Position numbers and translations under genes: made by a program
Notes under the pieces: model-generated
Told to the model about the DNA's origin: nothing
Seen by the model: the letters and a program-made list of their open reading frames with translations, nothing else
Databases searched by the model: none
Part shown: piece by piece, positions 7,083 through 15,293 of the stretch
Layout: each line of letters starts with the position of its first letter
Position numbering within the stretch: position 1 is the first letter of the stretch
Origin: Desulfuromonadaceae bacterium
Lineage (GTDB): Bacteria > Desulfobacterota > Desulfuromonadia > Geobacterales > Pseudopelobacteraceae
DNA length: 64,000 nt
NCBI GenBank assembly: GCA_028712075.1
Contig: JAQTQX010000001.1
Location: 124,001-188,000 of the forward strand
Direction: 5' to 3'

Positions 7083-8656
7083 CACGCTCCTCCCTCTCCG
7101 GTTTTGGCCAATGGCGGCACAACGCCTTTTTGAGATGTCAACCAGAACTGATTGTACAGCTTTTTCAGCGCCGGCCAGCATGTGCGTGGCGAAGCAAGTG
7201 ACATCAGGAGCTTGCGCAAGGCAGGAAGACGCGACGCCGTAATCGGATGGAAGAGGAGGAAAACAAGATATGCCTGCGACATGGCTCGATGCCGCCATTT
7301 CGGCAGATCGAGGCCCCCCGGCATCTCCATCATTGGGACCCGGAATGAGCTCAGATAGTCATCCGGCTCGAGGGAATGTTCCGGCAGTCCGCCTGACCTG
7401 ATGAACATTGCCTGCATCGCCGTTCCGGGAAAAGGCGCACCGATGAAAAACAGCGGAAAAATTCCCGCCAGAGCCAGGCGATGTCCGAAACGGACGCTCT
7501 TCGCCAGCTCCCGTTCGGTTTCGCCGGGGAACCCCATCATCAGGAAGCAGGTAACCGCAAGGCCCTCCTTCCGCGCGATTTTACCGGCCCTGAAGATATC
7601 CTCCAGGTTCAACTCTTTGCGCACGACCCTTTTGAGAAATTGTTGATCGCCATGTTCAGCAGCCAGCGTGATTTCATAGCATCCCGCCTTCCGCATGGCG
7701 GCTACCAGCTGCGGAGTGATCCGGTCGGCCCGCAATCCGTTCGGAGTATTCCAGCGCAGCCGAAGATCGCGGCGAACGATTTCATTGCAGATTGCCACCG
7801 CCCGGTCTACGTCATAACTGAAATTGCTGTCTTCTATGGTGAACGAGGTGACGCCGTAATCTTTCTGCAGCAACTCCATTTCGTCGACAACCCGTACCGG
7901 CGAGCGGCCTCGCCAATGGCGGCCGTTCAAGCGATGGGCGGCGCAGAAAATACACTTATAAGGGCAGCCGTGGCTGGTGACAATCGGCATCGTGAATATG
8001 CCACTCTCTCCGCGACTGACCAGATCTTTCTGCGCTGCCGTACGATAGAACTGCATGTCGAGCAGGTCGTAGGCCGCCAAGGGCAACGCGTCCGGATCGG
8101 CAATTGGCACCGGGTTCCCCGATTTCCGGAAGCCGCCGGATTCTTTCCAATAAACGCCGGGTGGCATGCCGGTTCCACCCGAGCCTTCCAGGTGGCGTAC
8201 CAGTTCCGGAAATGCGACTTCGCCTGCTCCACAGATAACATAGTCAACCGCTGCCAGGCTAATGGCCTCTTCAGGGGCGCAGGAAGGATGAACACCGCCC
8301 AGCACCACCTTCGCCGCAGGAAACACCCGGCGCGCAATCTCTGCGCACTCCGATGTGCCGGAAAAGGATGCGGTGAACATGTTACCAATACCGACCACGC
8401 CCGTACCCGTCTGGCGCAGCCGTTCAGAAAGGGCATCATCGGAGAGGCCGATTCTGCAGATGCGCCGGCCGTTGCGTTCGATCCACGTGCGGACATCATA
8501 CCCTTCGGCCAGGGCATCAATAATGCTGACCGCGTAACCACGTACGCGAAAAGCGGCTGCAATCAAGGCCAAGCCGTTGGGGACCGGCAACCAGAGATCG
8601 TCCAGATTTTCTTCACTCATGTACCAGTGCGGATTGATGAGGATAATCGAGGGCAT
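7082..8656 (-). CDS. B12-binding-type radical SAM protein
   Basis: 524 residues: an N-terminal cobalamin-binding-type Rossmann domain (about 1-170: 'IILINPHWY', 'VVLGGVHPS', 'ICGAGEVAFPEL'), then a radical SAM barrel with CxxxCxxC at Cys231/235/238 ('SHGCPYKCIFC') and a C-terminal extension of about 120 residues. COG1032-type enzymes of this architecture methylate unactivated carbons or form or break rings (known families include BchE, HpnP and TsrM-like). Substrate unknown. The C-terminal stop overlaps the next glycosyltransferase start. It is one of four intact paralogues in this operon, all clearly diverged from each other. Confidence 0.85.
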   Translation of the reverse strand: MPSIILINPHWYMSEENLDDLWLPVPNGLALIAAAFRVRGYAVSIIDALAEGYDVRTWIERNGRRICRIGLSDDALSERLRQTGTGVVGIGNMFTASFSGTSECAEIARRVFPAAKVVLGGVHPSCAPEEAISLAAVDYVICGAGEVAFPELVRHLEGSGGTGMPPGVYWKESGGFRKSGNPVPIADPDALPLAAYDLLDMQFYRTAAQKDLVSRGESGIFTMPIVTSHGCPYKCIFCAAHRLNGRHWRGRSPVRVVDEMELLQKDYGVTSFTIEDSNFSYDVDRAVAICNEIVRRDLRLRWNTPNGLRADRITPQLVAAMRKAGCYEITLAAEHGDQQFLKRVVRKELNLEDIFRAGKIARKEGLAVTCFLMMGFPGETERELAKSVRFGHRLALAGIFPLFFIGAPFPGTAMQAMFIRSGGLPEHSLEPDDYLSSFRVPMMEMPGGLDLPKWRHRAMSQAYLVFLLFHPITASRLPALRKLLMSLASPRTCWPALKKLYNQFWLTSQKGVVPPLAKTGEGGA

Positions 8657-8671
8657 GGTGATTAGCTCTCA

Positions 8672-10108
8672 CTACACGTTTGACCGGCGTTTGAACCGGG
8701 TCTGCAACTGAAACAGGAACACAATGTATGCCCCACGCAGCAGTGTAAACAGCGCGGTAGCCGACTTGATAGTCAAGAAGCGGCGCCAGATATAGCGGGG
8801 ACGAAAGTAGAAGCGCCAGAATGCCTGCGCCTGGACGCGATGCAACTCATCAGGTGAAAGATCGCAGAGGCTTATGTCCAGCACACGTCGGGAATGTCCG
8901 AGATAGCGGTCCCACTCCTTCAGGCCGGGATATTCCCGTTTCAGAAGATCCTCAAAAATTCTGGAGCCCGGCATCGGCACCATGACACAAAAATTGGCAA
9001 AGTCCGAGTCCAGGGCAAGTGAAACACGCATCGTATCTTTTACGGTAGCCCAGGTATCGCCGGGATGGCCAAAAATATAACTGCACAATGAATCGATCCT
9101 ATATTTCCGGCAGAGGGCAACAGCGTTGTGCGCCTGCTCCAGGGTGATGCCTTTGTCGATTTTTCTCAGCATTTCCGGATTGCCTGATTCAATGCCGAAG
9201 GCCATTCCGGTGCAATGCGCGGCTTTCATTGCCCTGACCACTTCTTCGTCCAGTGTGTTCACACGGGCATGGCAATTCCAGCGCAGTTCGAGACCTTCCT
9301 GCCGGTAACGTTCGCAGAACTCGAGAATCCACTTTCGGTTTACCGTAAAGGTATCGTCTACGATCAGCAGCTCTCCGTACCCCTGCTGTTCAAGTAATTT
9401 CATTTCGGCAATTACGTTTTGCGGCGAGCGCTGGTTGAAGTGTCGTCCATAAATGGAGCTGGAGCAGAAAATGCAGCCGTAGGGACAACCACGGCTAGTG
9501 AGAATTGTGGTGCTTTTTGAGGAGGTGGCCCGCCGATTCACATTCAGCCGGTACCTGTCAATGTCGAACAGATCACGGGCAGGAAACGGGATGGTATCCA
9601 GATCACGGATCGGCGGCCGTCGGGGATTGACCAGAACCTTGCCCTCACGGCGATATACGAGATTCGGGATGCCGGTGGGATCACGTTTCTCCTGCAGTGC
9701 TACCAGCAGCTCGCGGAACGGTTCTTCCCCTTCTCCCACCACCCCGTAATCGATCGCCTGTTCCTCCAGCGTATCCTCCGGTAGTGCGGAGCACTGCATA
9801 CCCCCGACTACAACCACCGCATGCGGTAAAACTTCTTTCACGATACGCGCCATCTCCCAGGTTGTGTGGACTGTGGCGGTCAGAATGCTGATACCCACCA
9901 CATCCGGCGCTTCTGCGCGAAACAGTTCCCGGTACTGCTGTGGCACCAACTTGATTACATTGTTATCGAATCCGCTCACCTGCATACCGGGCAGATCCCG
10001 CACGAAAGCGCCAAGATACGCCAGTCCGAGCGGCACCGAGATTCCCCCCTTTTCACTGAAGGAAGCGACAAGCGGACTGTCATTTGCACACGCCAGCATG
10101 ACTTTCAT
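8672..10108 (-). CDS. B12-binding-type radical SAM protein
   Basis: About 478 residues. The frame continues to a TTG at 10162, but ATG 10108 ('MKVMLACAND') gives the usual start of this family, although its ribosome site is weak. The N-terminal Rossmann domain contains 'VVVVGGMQCSALPEDTL' and 'GVVGEGEEPFREL', typical of cobalamin-binding-type COG1032 proteins. The cluster motif 'SRGCPYGCIFC' falls at about Cys208/212/215, followed by 'FGIESGNPEML', 'YIFGHPGDTW' and 'MVPMPGSRIFEDL'. It probably does radical methylation or rearrangement of a hydrophobic substrate (inference from family). It starts 64 bp after the preceding gene's stop in the operon. Confidence 0.83.
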   Translation of the reverse strand: MKVMLACANDSPLVASFSEKGGISVPLGLAYLGAFVRDLPGMQVSGFDNNVIKLVPQQYRELFRAEAPDVVGISILTATVHTTWEMARIVKEVLPHAVVVVGGMQCSALPEDTLEEQAIDYGVVGEGEEPFRELLVALQEKRDPTGIPNLVYRREGKVLVNPRRPPIRDLDTIPFPARDLFDIDRYRLNVNRRATSSKSTTILTSRGCPYGCIFCSSSIYGRHFNQRSPQNVIAEMKLLEQQGYGELLIVDDTFTVNRKWILEFCERYRQEGLELRWNCHARVNTLDEEVVRAMKAAHCTGMAFGIESGNPEMLRKIDKGITLEQAHNAVALCRKYRIDSLCSYIFGHPGDTWATVKDTMRVSLALDSDFANFCVMVPMPGSRIFEDLLKREYPGLKEWDRYLGHSRRVLDISLCDLSPDELHRVQAQAFWRFYFRPRYIWRRFLTIKSATALFTLLRGAYIVFLFQLQTRFKRRSNV

Positions 10109-10172
10109 AGACGGAACGTCTCTTTCCCAATCAGATCGCAGGCTGATCTGACACAAAGCCAAAGATTGCAGC

Positions 10173-11624
10173 TCATAATTTGGCCAGCATCCTCATTCCG
10201 GAGGTCAGCCAACGCAGCAGGTTCCATGCTGTCTGCACCGTATGACGGAGCTGACTGAACGATCGGATATCGATCAGGATACGCACGATGTTGCGGGGTT
10301 TCAGGTAGAAATGGCGAATGGCCAGGCGCGACAATTCTTCCATGCGCCGGCGAGAGAGCGCTCCTTCGAATCCATACAGTAGCGCATCCTGAAATGGCGA
10401 GCTTTGCCCGGATTCGGCCAGCGCGCTCTGTACAAGTTTGCCCGATCCGTACTTGCCGCACTGCACATCCGCATAGAACTGGCTTCCGGGATAGACGGTC
10501 ATGACTCCCCAGTTTACATAATCCGGCGCCAGGCGATCCATAAACCGCATCGTTTCCTGGACGGTTTCCTCCGTTTCCCCAGGCAGACCGACCATGAAGT
10601 ACCCCGTGACCTTGATTCCAGAGCGTTTGGTTTCCCGAAACGCATCAATAGTCTGCTCGAGAGTCACACCCTTGTCAACCGTGTTGCGTAGCGCCTCGTT
10701 ACCGGACTCTACTCCGTAACTGATCATCCAGCATCCTGCCTTTTTCATGAGACGGAGAAGTTCGGCGTCCACAAGATCGCACCGAGTCGTGCACGACCAG
10801 ATCATATCAAGGCGGGCCGCAATCAGCCCTTCCATAATTTCAACAGTCCGCGCTCGATTCAGGGTTAAATCATCGTCGTAAAAGTGGATTTCCCGTACCT
10901 GATATTTTTTGACCAGTTCGGCGATATCGGCCACCACACGTGACGGAGAGAATGCCCGGTACGTATTGCCGAAAACGCTTTTAGTGCAATAAGCACAGCG
11001 AAAGGGACAACCCCGTGAGGTAATTTCATTCATATACCGCCAGCGGCGACCATAGGGCGGATGCGGGTGGTAGCGGTCCAGCGGGAAAAGTTCACGTGCC
11101 GGTCGCGGAAGGCTGTCCATATCAATTATCGTGGGTCGCGGTTCGGCTTTGACGATAGCCCGATTCCCGGCGTTTCGCCAGATGGTACCGGGCAGACCTT
11201 CCGGTTTTTTCCCGGTTTTTCGGACGGCTTCAAGCACTTCCCGCAGAGTAATTTCCCCTTCTCCATACACGCCCAGGTCGGCGTCTGGAAACTCCTGCAG
11301 AACTTCTTTCGGCAACGCGGAGACGTGCGGGCCGCCGATTATCAACAGGGTTTCCGGGAAAATTGCTCGGGCAGTCCGGATGGCATCCTTGGCGCCTCGC
11401 AAGTTAGGCGTTAACACTGTGACGCCGGTGACAAGCGGGGCGGGATGCTTACGCAGCTCCGCAGACAGGCGTTGCGTATCCCACAGGTCCTCCGCCCAGG
11501 CGTCGACCACGTGAACCGAGTAGCCCGCTTGCTGGGCCACGGCGGCCAGCGAGGCCAGGCCGAGCGGAATCATTGGGTTCGCATTAGGTGAATACGGATT
11601 TATCAACAAGAGATCCAAAGACAT
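10173..11624 (-). CDS. B12-binding-type radical SAM protein
   Basis: 483 residues starting at ATG 11624, 2 bp after the preceding stop. The N-terminal cobalamin-binding-type domain shows 'LLLINPYSPN', 'LLIIGGPHVSALPKEVL' and 'GVYGEGEITLREV'. The intact cluster motif is 'SRGCPFRCAYC' (Cys206/210/213), followed by 'SYGVESGNEALRNTV', 'YFMVGLPGETEETV' and 'MTVYPGSQFYADV'. The C-terminus ends in a basic, partly hydrophobic tail like those of the sister proteins. The reaction is unknown; the family supports SAM- and cobalamin-dependent radical chemistry. Confidence 0.85.
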   Translation of the reverse strand: MSLDLLLINPYSPNANPMIPLGLASLAAVAQQAGYSVHVVDAWAEDLWDTQRLSAELRKHPAPLVTGVTVLTPNLRGAKDAIRTARAIFPETLLIIGGPHVSALPKEVLQEFPDADLGVYGEGEITLREVLEAVRKTGKKPEGLPGTIWRNAGNRAIVKAEPRPTIIDMDSLPRPARELFPLDRYHPHPPYGRRWRYMNEITSRGCPFRCAYCTKSVFGNTYRAFSPSRVVADIAELVKKYQVREIHFYDDDLTLNRARTVEIMEGLIAARLDMIWSCTTRCDLVDAELLRLMKKAGCWMISYGVESGNEALRNTVDKGVTLEQTIDAFRETKRSGIKVTGYFMVGLPGETEETVQETMRFMDRLAPDYVNWGVMTVYPGSQFYADVQCGKYGSGKLVQSALAESGQSSPFQDALLYGFEGALSRRRMEELSRLAIRHFYLKPRNIVRILIDIRSFSQLRHTVQTAWNLLRWLTSGMRMLAKL

Positions 11625-11626
11625 AG

Positions 11627-12511
11627 TTACGATTTTTCCGGTTCCCCCGGCTTAACGCCTACCACCCATAGATCATTCGCGAAAATTATGCTAAGCGGCC
11701 AGAGAGCCGTCACCGGCCAGCCGAAAAAAAGTATTTTACGGATGAGCGTCTGCCATGACCGTTTTTGTTCCGGTGCAATGAAATGCTCGCTCCACACACG
11801 AAAGTGAAACGGGGTCTTGGACATTGCGGCCCGAAGTGTTCCGAGCGATTGCTCATTCACATGCACATCGGCCACGTTGGGGTTCAGGGAGTGCATTCCC
11901 AGCAGCCGGGCATACAGCTTGAATATGGTTGCCTGCAGGAAACGGTTTCGGATTAGAGCTCGCGTGACACCTCCGATAAAGCGATTTGGATGCGTGTGGA
12001 TAAGGAGGCGGCCCCCGGGAGCAAGATAACGATATGCTGTTTGAAGCATTTCATCCAACTCATGTGGATAAACATGCTCAACCACATCGCAAAGAAAAAC
12101 GATGTCGAAACTTTCCGGAGGAAACTCGCTGGACCAGTCCCTCGTCAGGCGAAACTCAACAGTCTGGAACTCCGGCCTTGAAAGCCGCAGCTTGATTTCC
12201 TCGGCCATGGTGATGGCATCCGCAGAATAATCAACACCCTGTACACTTAGGCCTTTGTAAGCAGCATAAAAGGCGAGCTCACCACGGCCACAGCCAACGT
12301 CAAGTACCCGATCACCCTGTCGAGGGTTGGCCCGTTCGAAAGAAACTCGCAAGCGGAGCGGCGGATTAGTTCCGTCGAATGCGTCCAAAATCGTGCAACC
12401 TTCGCAATATTTCAGGAAATACTCTCGGTCGTACAGTCGGTCGGAATCGGCCGATGACGGCGGCTTTGCCGCTGTCTCGTCCAGCATATTTTCATGTATT
12501 TGTGCGTTCAT
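11627..12511 (-). CDS. Class I SAM-dependent methyltransferase
   Basis: 294 residues from ATG 12511; the frame is open to 12586, but that would overlap the preceding gene. SAM-binding motif I is 'VLDVGCGRGELAFYAA', with acidic motif II in 'VQGVDYSADAI' and post-I 'FDIVFLCDVVEHVYP', as in UbiG/COQ3-like and sugar or lipid O-methyltransferases. The last quarter contains a hydrophobic segment ('ILFFGWPVTALWPLSIIF'), suggesting the enzyme sits at the membrane. In context it would methylate an intermediate of the radical SAM pathway, in addition to any radical methylation. The acceptor atom is unknown. Confidence 0.82.
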   Translation of the reverse strand: MNAQIHENMLDETAAKPPSSADSDRLYDREYFLKYCEGCTILDAFDGTNPPLRLRVSFERANPRQGDRVLDVGCGRGELAFYAAYKGLSVQGVDYSADAITMAEEIKLRLSRPEFQTVEFRLTRDWSSEFPPESFDIVFLCDVVEHVYPHELDEMLQTAYRYLAPGGRLLIHTHPNRFIGGVTRALIRNRFLQATIFKLYARLLGMHSLNPNVADVHVNEQSLGTLRAAMSKTPFHFRVWSEHFIAPEQKRSWQTLIRKILFFGWPVTALWPLSIIFANDLWVVGVKPGEPEKS

Positions 12512-12534
12512 ATTAGTGTCGCCACTCGAAATGG

Positions 12535-13986
12535 CTAGTTGCCTCCTGAAACGGTATAACGTAGAAACTGACGTCCCGCATGCCAAAACTTAATAGCTTC
12601 ACGAGGATCCTTGGCAATTCTCCACAGAGCACCCGCCATATACCCCGGCCTCAAATAATAGCGGACGACTATGCGATGCATGGCTTTCTTCATATCCTCT
12701 CCAGAAAGCCCCGGATAATCCATCATTACATTCTGGGCCCCTTCCGGAGTAAGGAATTGCGAGAAATCCTCGGTTTTCAGGTACCCATTTGTCTTCAGCC
12801 AGTCATAAAATTCCGTGCCCGGGAGCGGCAGGGCGATTGAAACCTGCATCGTCGCCGGCTTCAGGCGCAGTGCCGCCTGGAACGTCTCTTCTATAGTTTC
12901 AGGAGTTTCACCGGGCAGACCAATAATGAAATCGCCATGCACCTGAATACCGGCTTTGCGTGTTGCATCAGCAAATTCAACCATACGTTCAGCAGTAATT
13001 CCCTTTTTAATCCGTTTCAAAATTTCAGGACTTCCCGATTCATAACCGGCCACCATCGCTCTGCAACCAGCTTTTTTCATCAATCTTAACAGATCAACAT
13101 CCACTATGTTTGGCCGCACATTGGCGGACCAGTTGATCTTATAACCGCCCGATATTTTGCGTTGGCAAAACTCTTCCAATCGCTTCAGATCAAAAGACAA
13201 CGTGTCGTCATCGATCATAAGCTCTTTTACATAGGGCGCCCGGTCTCTGATATAATCAAGTTCGGCAAAAATACTGTCGAGACTCCGCTTGCGGTACGTT
13301 CTCCCCATGAGTGTCTGCGGCCACAGACAGAACGTACAGTGAGCATAGCAACCCCGTCCGAAATAGGTTTGAACCCATGGATAAAGCAGGTAGTCCATAT
13401 GGTAGCCATAAATATCCAAATGTTTTTCAATAACCTGGATGGAGAATGGCAGTTCGTCGAGGTTTTCAATTGGGGGCGCAGCATCGTTGGTCAGAAATTC
13501 CCCATCACAAAGATACGCAAGCCCTGCGAGCGATGATGGATCACCCCCCTGCTCCAGCACGGCCGCCATATCACGCAGCACATAGTCGAATTCACGGAGA
13601 ACTACATAATCAGCTTCCGGACAACGCCTCAGCGAATCTTCGGGCAAAACGGATACATGAGGCCCGGTGACCACCATTGTCGCCGTGGGGCATAGCCGTT
13701 TCAGCAAACTCGTGATTTCGAGATCGTTAACTATGCTTCCGGTTGCCGTATAGATCACGATCATCTGAGGATTAAATACTTTCACCTCCTCAGATAACGA
13801 CTCGCGAGATTGTTTTTTTGCCGGACTATCGATAAGACGTGTCTCATGGCCTGCATGATCCAGCACACCGGTAGCATAAATCAGCCAGATCGGCATCCAG
13901 AGAGCCGTCCCTTTGCTTGACGCCTGCCAGCGTGCCCCCCGGCAAAACCGTTCCGTAAAAGGCGGATTTATTAAACAAACTTTCAT
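12535..13986 (-). CDS. B12-binding-type radical SAM protein, first gene of the operon
   Basis: 483 residues. N-terminal cobalamin-binding-type domain ('MKVCLINPPF', 'MVVTGPHVSVLPEDSL'), then the barrel with 'GRGCYAHCTFC' (Cys213/217/220), 'VAGYESGSPEILKRI', 'DFIIGLPGETPETI' and 'SIALPLPGTEFYDWL'. It is the promoter-proximal gene: a TTGACG/TATACA promoter lies about 45 bp upstream. Compared with the other three intact paralogues the cluster-motif context differs (YAH between the first two cysteines, no proline after Cys1), which suggests a distinct substrate. Function unresolved beyond the family. Confidence 0.84.
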   Translation of the reverse strand: MKVCLINPPFTERFCRGARWQASSKGTALWMPIWLIYATGVLDHAGHETRLIDSPAKKQSRESLSEEVKVFNPQMIVIYTATGSIVNDLEITSLLKRLCPTATMVVTGPHVSVLPEDSLRRCPEADYVVLREFDYVLRDMAAVLEQGGDPSSLAGLAYLCDGEFLTNDAAPPIENLDELPFSIQVIEKHLDIYGYHMDYLLYPWVQTYFGRGCYAHCTFCLWPQTLMGRTYRKRSLDSIFAELDYIRDRAPYVKELMIDDDTLSFDLKRLEEFCQRKISGGYKINWSANVRPNIVDVDLLRLMKKAGCRAMVAGYESGSPEILKRIKKGITAERMVEFADATRKAGIQVHGDFIIGLPGETPETIEETFQAALRLKPATMQVSIALPLPGTEFYDWLKTNGYLKTEDFSQFLTPEGAQNVMMDYPGLSGEDMKKAMHRIVVRYYLRPGYMAGALWRIAKDPREAIKFWHAGRQFLRYTVSGGN

Positions 13987-14027
13987 CGTGCCAGTTTCTT
14001 AAGAAGAATTTTTTGTACGTGCTGATT

Positions 14028-14057
14028 TGTATAACACCCGAAACAAGCCCCCGTCAA
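14028..14057 (-). promoter_or_regulatory. Promoter of the radical SAM operon
   Basis: On the minus strand, TTGACG (14057-14052) and TATACA (14033-14028) with an 18-bp spacer, ending 41 bp before the start at 13986. The spacer and -35 overlap an imperfect inverted repeat (ACACCCCGAA ... TTCGGGTGT) that could bind a regulator. This gap (13987-14130) has no other feature. Confidence 0.5.
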
Positions 14058-14130
14058 CGCAGATTCGGGGTGTGAACACAGGCTTTTACAACACGTTCAT
14101 CCAGAGAGGGGGAGGAGCGGTACTCTTCTC

Positions 14131-14517
14131 TTAAAGCACATGGCCGGTGTGCTTTGACTGATGAGGTTCGGCAGCTTCGGCACGCTCCCTCATCGTTCTT
14201 AGTTCCGTGCCCAGGATGGCATTTTGTTGTGCAAGCTCTTTTACCCGCTCATCAAGCCGGGAAATTTCCTCTTCCTGCCGAAAGGTTACGAACACGACAA
14301 ACAAAATACCGAAAAGGAATAACAGCGACGGTGGGTAGACAACTCCGAGCAGATGCGACAATTTGATGAACAGAATTGGGAAGAGGGAGAGAACCAGCAT
14401 AAGTACCCCACCCATGATCCAGAAAATACTTTTCCCCTCGGAAAACTGATTTCTGGTGACCTTTGCCAGTACATAACAGATGAAAGCAACGCTGATTATT
14501 GAAAAATGCCAGTACAT
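14131..14517 (-). CDS. DUF2304 membrane protein
   Basis: 128 residues. Three hydrophobic segments (about residues 3-18, 30-52 and 60-82) are followed by a charged coiled-coil-like tail ('EEEISRLDERVKELAQQNAILGTEL'), the standard DUF2304 layout. Members are repeatedly encoded beside DPM-like GT2 enzymes, and that is the case here: the glycosyltransferase gene ends only 9 bp upstream. A role as a membrane anchor or flippase helper for a polyprenyl-linked sugar is inferred from that association. ATG 14517 has AAGGTG upstream. Confidence 0.8.
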   Translation of the reverse strand: MYWHFSIISVAFICYVLAKVTRNQFSEGKSIFWIMGGVLMLVLSLFPILFIKLSHLLGVVYPPSLLFLFGILFVVFVTFRQEEEISRLDERVKELAQQNAILGTELRTMRERAEAAEPHQSKHTGHVL

Positions 14518-14526
14518 GTGTACACC

Positions 14527-15273
14527 TTATGTCATTTTTTGTGCAAGCCGCACCGGAAGATATTTGATGATAATGATGAATATGCTGTACATGACCTTGA
14601 TCGTGTAGATAAAGGGATTCAGCAATCCGCTGTGCATGCTCTGTCCGAATTCCCGCTGGCGCATGGTGACCTGGACTTCGGCTATCTCGAAATCATGGAG
14701 GAGCATCTCTATGATAATGTTGGCATCAGGAAAATAAGGAAAATTGTGCATCATTGAAAATCGTTCGAACGCCCTTCTTTTGATTAACTGAAATCCGGAT
14801 GTGGGGTCATGAATCGTAACGCCGCAGATTGCCGTAATGAGATAACGAAACAGACGTGTGCCAAGCATCCGGGCGGACGAATGCCGGTATCCGCAGGACC
14901 TGATGAAGCGGGAGCCGATAACAATATCTGCCCCGGATTCGCGTTGCACGTCGAGGAGCTTTCCAATTTCTCCGGCAATATGCTGACCGTCGCCATCAAA
15001 CTGTACGACAATATCATAGTCACGGGTCACCGCATATTTATAGCCGGCTTGCAGCGCCCCCGAGTAACCGATGTTGAACGGAAGTGAAAGGCACGGCACC
15101 ATTGTGTGGCGAACCAGTTCGGCTGTACGGTCGGTAGAACCATCATCCACCACGAGCAGATCAAGACCCGGCATATCTGACTTCAACTCGTCTATTACTC
15201 TGGCAATATTCTCTTCTTCGTTGAATGCAGGGATAACGACCAGTATTTTTTCTTTATCGCATGGCACAGTCAT
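14527..15273 (-). CDS. DPM1-like family 2 glycosyltransferase (polyprenyl-phosphate sugar synthase type)
   Basis: 248 residues from ATG 15273 (TTG 15279 also possible). It shows the DPM/polyprenol-phosphate glycosyltransferase signature: 'LVVIPAFNEEENI', 'LLVVDDGSTDRT', 'PFNIGYSGALQAG', the catalytic DxD as 'VVQFDGDGQH', and 'DPTSGFQLIKRRAF'. Enzymes of this kind load a sugar from a nucleotide donor onto undecaprenyl phosphate at the inner membrane face. With the DUF2304 gene downstream and TMTC-like GT-C candidates upstream, it probably supplies the lipid-linked donor for a periplasmic glycosylation. Sugar unknown. Confidence 0.82.
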   Translation of the reverse strand: MTVPCDKEKILVVIPAFNEEENIARVIDELKSDMPGLDLLVVDDGSTDRTAELVRHTMVPCLSLPFNIGYSGALQAGYKYAVTRDYDIVVQFDGDGQHIAGEIGKLLDVQRESGADIVIGSRFIRSCGYRHSSARMLGTRLFRYLITAICGVTIHDPTSGFQLIKRRAFERFSMMHNFPYFPDANIIIEMLLHDFEIAEVQVTMRQREFGQSMHSGLLNPFIYTIKVMYSIFIIIIKYLPVRLAQKMT

Positions 15274-15293
15274 GTCCAACAGGTGTCTCTCTT

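Noticed and set aside
7481..8665. Long plus-strand open frame of 394 codons
   Set aside because: It is exactly antisense to a radical SAM gene with clear family motifs, lacks a ribosome site and shows no recognisable domain. Long antisense frames are expected opposite GC-biased coding DNA.
14044..14085. Imperfect stem (ACACCCCGAA/TTCGGGTGT) as a terminator for the glycosylation operon
   Set aside because: No T-run follows on the minus strand, and it overlaps a better promoter match for the next operon.
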